The translations under genes and the position numbers were made by a program. A model generated the notes under the pieces. The model did no database searches. It saw only the letters and a list, made by a program, of their open reading frames with translations, and had not been told where the DNA came from. Positions 33,776 through 36,265 of a DNA stretch of 36,265 nt are shown in pieces. The stretch is from an uncultured Saprospiraceae bacterium (GTDB lineage: Bacteria; Bacteroidota; Bacteroidia; Chitinophagales; Saprospiraceae). Position 1 is the first letter of the stretch. The number at the start of each line of letters is the position of its first letter. Where the stretch lies: positions 1-36,265 of the forward strand of contig CALKJD010000077.1 in the NCBI GenBank assembly GCA_937995755.1, given 5' to 3'.

Positions 33776-35293
33776 ATGCCTAAAATGAATAAGAAAGTAG
33801 CATTGGTCATATTAGATGGATGGGGAAAAGGAGTGGATGATAGCGTCAGTGCTATATCTCAGGCTAATACACCTGTCATGGATGGCTTATATCAAAAATA
33901 CCCGAATGCCGAATTGGTGACATTTGGAGAGCAAGTAGGTCTGCCAGAGGGCCAAATAGGCAACTCTGAGGTGGGTCATATGAATCTAGGTGCAGGACGA
34001 GTGGTCTATCAAGAGCTAGCACGCATCAATAAGGCAATTAGAGAAGGCGATCTTAATCAAAATGAAGTATTTCAGGGTATGATCTCGCATGCTAGGAGCC
34101 ATACTAAGCGTATCCATCTTATGGGATTGGTATCTGACGGTGGAGTGCACTCTAGCATAGAGCACCTACTAGGTATATGCGATTTACTCAAGGTAGAGTC
34201 GGATATAGAAATATTTATTCATGTATTTACAGATGGTCGTGATACACCTCCAGGAAGTGCTAAGGCATTTGTACAAAGATTGCATGACCATATAGAAGGA
34301 TCTAATGCACGCATTGCTACTGTAGTCGGCAGATTCTACGCTATGGATCGTGATAATAGATGGGAGCGTATCAGTAAAGTATATAATCTACTAGTGAGGG
34401 GCATGGGTGACCATTACTCAGATGCGATGAGTGGGATACAAGCCAGCTATGATGCCGGTATCAACGATGAATTTATAGAACCTATAGTAGTCGGCACACC
34501 TGAGATGATAGAAGCGCAAGATGCTGTTTTCTTTATCAACTTCCGTACGGACCGTCCGAGAGAGATATCTCGTGTACTCACGCAAGCGGATATGCCAGAG
34601 CATGGTATGCATAAGCTAGATCTTCACTATGTGACCATGACAAGCTATGATAGCACATTTAAGAACGTCCATGTAGTATTTACTAAGGACAATCTCAAGC
34701 AGACCATCGGTGAGGTATTAGCCCAAGCTGGTAAGACGCAACTCCGAATTGCGGAAACAGAGAAATATCCACATGTCACATTCTTTTTCAATGGAGGAGA
34801 AGAGCAACCGTATGAAGGTGAGGGTAGGATAGTGATACCTTCTCCTAAAGTAAAGACTTATGATCTACAGCCAGAGATGTCAGCCAAAGAAGTAGCTGAT
34901 GCTGCTATTGGGTACATACAAGAGACTCATCCAGACTTTATCTGTCTCAATTTTGCTAATACAGATATGGTAGGCCATACAGGCATCATGTCAGCCGCTA
35001 TAGCAGCGGCAGAGGCGGTGGATACATGTCTGGGCAGATTGGTCGATGCAGCTATTGTAGATGGATACGAGATGATCATCATTGCGGATCATGGCAATGC
35101 AGATATTATGAGTTATCCTGATGGATCACCTCATACTGCTCATACCTTATCGATGGTACCGATGATCGTAGTGACAGATAGAGAAAATATCAAAGTAAGA
35201 AATGGGAAACTTGGAGACATAGCACCAACCATTTTAACAATGATGGGAGTAGCTATTCCAAAGGAAATGACAGGCGATGTTTTAATAGGGTAA
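33776..35293 (+). CDS. gpmI: 2,3-bisphosphoglycerate-independent phosphoglycerate mutase
   Basis: The cofactor-independent enzyme interconverts 3- and 2-phosphoglycerate in glycolysis and gluconeogenesis and needs two Mn ions. From the ATG at 33776 it has 505 residues, normal for the family. Visible hallmarks are the N-terminal metal Asp in LVILDGWG (Asp14), the phosphorylated Ser64 in GNSEVGHMNLGAGR, the transferase-domain segments HVFTDGRDTPPGSA and GRFYAMDRDNRW, and the C-terminal metal sites LNFANTDMVGHTG and IIADHGNAD. All expected catalytic residues that I can place are present. An ATG nine bases later (33785) is also possible. Distance from the divergent DUF4783 gene is about 220 bases. 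Confidence 0.97.
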   Translation: MPKMNKKVALVILDGWGKGVDDSVSAISQANTPVMDGLYQKYPNAELVTFGEQVGLPEGQIGNSEVGHMNLGAGRVVYQELARINKAIREGDLNQNEVFQGMISHARSHTKRIHLMGLVSDGGVHSSIEHLLGICDLLKVESDIEIFIHVFTDGRDTPPGSAKAFVQRLHDHIEGSNARIATVVGRFYAMDRDNRWERISKVYNLLVRGMGDHYSDAMSGIQASYDAGINDEFIEPIVVGTPEMIEAQDAVFFINFRTDRPREISRVLTQADMPEHGMHKLDLHYVTMTSYDSTFKNVHVVFTKDNLKQTIGEVLAQAGKTQLRIAETEKYPHVTFFFNGGEEQPYEGEGRIVIPSPKVKTYDLQPEMSAKEVADAAIGYIQETHPDFICLNFANTDMVGHTGIMSAAIAAAEAVDTCLGRLVDAAIVDGYEMIIIADHGNADIMSYPDGSPHTAHTLSMVPMIVVTDRENIKVRNGKLGDIAPTILTMMGVAIPKEMTGDVLIG

Positions 35294-35489
35294 TCACTTC
35301 TATTCACTCTAACAGTTTGTATCCGTTTGTAAAGGTTTTTAACGGTTATCCACGACTAGCAACGCTCTATTCGCTTATATCTCAGTACTTTATGGTATTG
35401 TTTAAAATCTTGCTATCTTTATATAAAAGGAATTGCATTAGAATGTGTTCCGGATATAGAGATGTTATTTACAATTATGACAAAATCAA

Positions 35490-36215
35490 ATGATCGAAGT
35501 ATACAAAACTAGGTACATTACTAAAAGAGCTTACGTAAAGGACAAACGTAAGATAGGAAACTATCTATTGATAGGAATTACTTCTAGCGATGTAATTATG
35601 TTTACTGAGTACATAAATGGTCAAATAATTGAGCAGAGAGGCTTTGACGTGTCATGGTTTAAAGAAAAAGGTGCCAAAATTTACACATTGGAAATTGATG
35701 AATTTAAAGGGCACGATTGTTTTGGTACCTATAGCAGCTACCTTAAACTATTTGGAGAACATGAATTTAAAGATCAAATAATTAGAGTACCATTCGTCGG
35801 CTTCATATTTAAAGTAGAAGATGAATACAAATCGACATATCTTGACTCTTCTATTGGTGCAATTCTTAGTTTTAGTTCAGAAGTAATTGAAATCGCACGC
35901 ATATCAAAAGTCTCTGAATTCTTTTTCCTTAATTTCTATAAAATAAGAGATAAAATAACGAATCTATTATTTGACCAATACAAATACTTTAAGGAAGAAG
36001 TATTGGATTGGGAATTAGATGAAGAAGAAGAATTAGAATATCCAGTTATCCAGACAACGGAAGAAGTTCGTAAGCTAGTAGAGTACAAATCAATCCACTT
36101 TTATGAGACGGACAACAGAATAATGATACAATTAGATGGTGACTGTAGTTGGGATCCAGAACATGGATTTACATTTAGAATTAATGAAAATCTAGAAATT
36201 GAAGAAGTTCATTAG
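35490..36215 (+). CDS. Unrecognised 241-residue protein with DUF6985-like C-terminus
   Basis: I do not recognise the whole protein. It has no signal peptide or membrane segment and is rich in Lys, Glu, Phe and Tyr. The N-terminal half is beta-rich (YLLIGITSSDVIMFTEYING); a helical part follows around 130-175 and an acidic stretch at about 178-190 (LDWELDEEEELEYP). The last 40 residues, with DGDCSWDPEHGFTFRINENL, resemble the CxWDxEHG motif seen in DUF6985-type proteins of Bacteroidota, some of which lie near toxin or immunity genes. That link is inference. The gene is 196 bases after gpmI, and a weak -7-like TATCTTTA lies near 35413. Nothing in the last 50 bases of the window is assigned. Confidence 0.7.
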   Translation: MIEVYKTRYITKRAYVKDKRKIGNYLLIGITSSDVIMFTEYINGQIIEQRGFDVSWFKEKGAKIYTLEIDEFKGHDCFGTYSSYLKLFGEHEFKDQIIRVPFVGFIFKVEDEYKSTYLDSSIGAILSFSSEVIEIARISKVSEFFFLNFYKIRDKITNLLFDQYKYFKEEVLDWELDEEEELEYPVIQTTEEVRKLVEYKSIHFYETDNRIMIQLDGDCSWDPEHGFTFRINENLEIEEVH

Positions 36216-36265
36216 TATATCATGTTCTAAAAAAAAAGAATCGAGTAGGTAAAGGGGACTCTCAC

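Overview
The window looks like a stretch of chromosome from a member of the Bacteroidota, perhaps a marine or Saprospiria-like lineage. That placement is inference from several signs: AT-rich DNA, weak Shine-Dalgarno signals, repeated TAnnTTTG boxes upstream of genes (the Bacteroidota sigma-A -7 element), an outer membrane beta-barrel receptor with a carboxypeptidase-regulatory-like domain, a long PurF-like protein of the Bacteroidota type, a full bat (aerotolerance) operon, and a DUF4783 protein. I see no rRNA, tRNA, CRISPR array, transposase, phage gene or integrase.

Layout. 1-387 is the 3' end of ruvC. 624-3017 is a TonB-type beta-barrel receptor, convergent with a very large secreted sortilin-like/PKD/LamG protein (3086-7543, minus); the two share a bidirectional terminator. 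7886-9778 is a diverged amidophosphoribosyltransferase (PurF paralogue) with a structured leader. 10066-17982 holds a bacterial alpha-2-macroglobulin lipoprotein followed by penicillin-binding protein 1C, a known functional pair that links periplasmic protease trapping with peptidoglycan repair. 18174-19767 is a YCII (DGPF) protein coupled to an ECF42-type sigma factor.

19783-29122 (minus) is one long operon: moxR, an unrecognised exported protein, a DUF58 protein, a membrane protein, batA, batB, batC, a short BatD-like protein and full-length batD. MoxR-type AAA+ ATPases and von Willebrand A (MIDAS) proteins usually act together as chaperone or assembly systems at the inner membrane. The unrecognised 417-residue protein and the extra BatD-like module are the unusual parts. 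An 18-bp perfect palindrome lies between this operon and a divergent small outer-membrane barrel gene (29436-30017).

30172-30873 encodes a short RsmI-like methyltransferase. It is followed by about 880 bp of non-coding DNA (30874-31754) packed with hairpin-forming repeats: about four copies of a composite palindromic element, then two sets of interleaved inverted repeats. This is the least explained part of the window. The rest holds a nucleoside-symporter-like MFS transporter (minus), a DUF4783 protein (minus), cofactor-independent phosphoglycerate mutase (gpmI), and an unrecognised 241-residue protein near the right edge.
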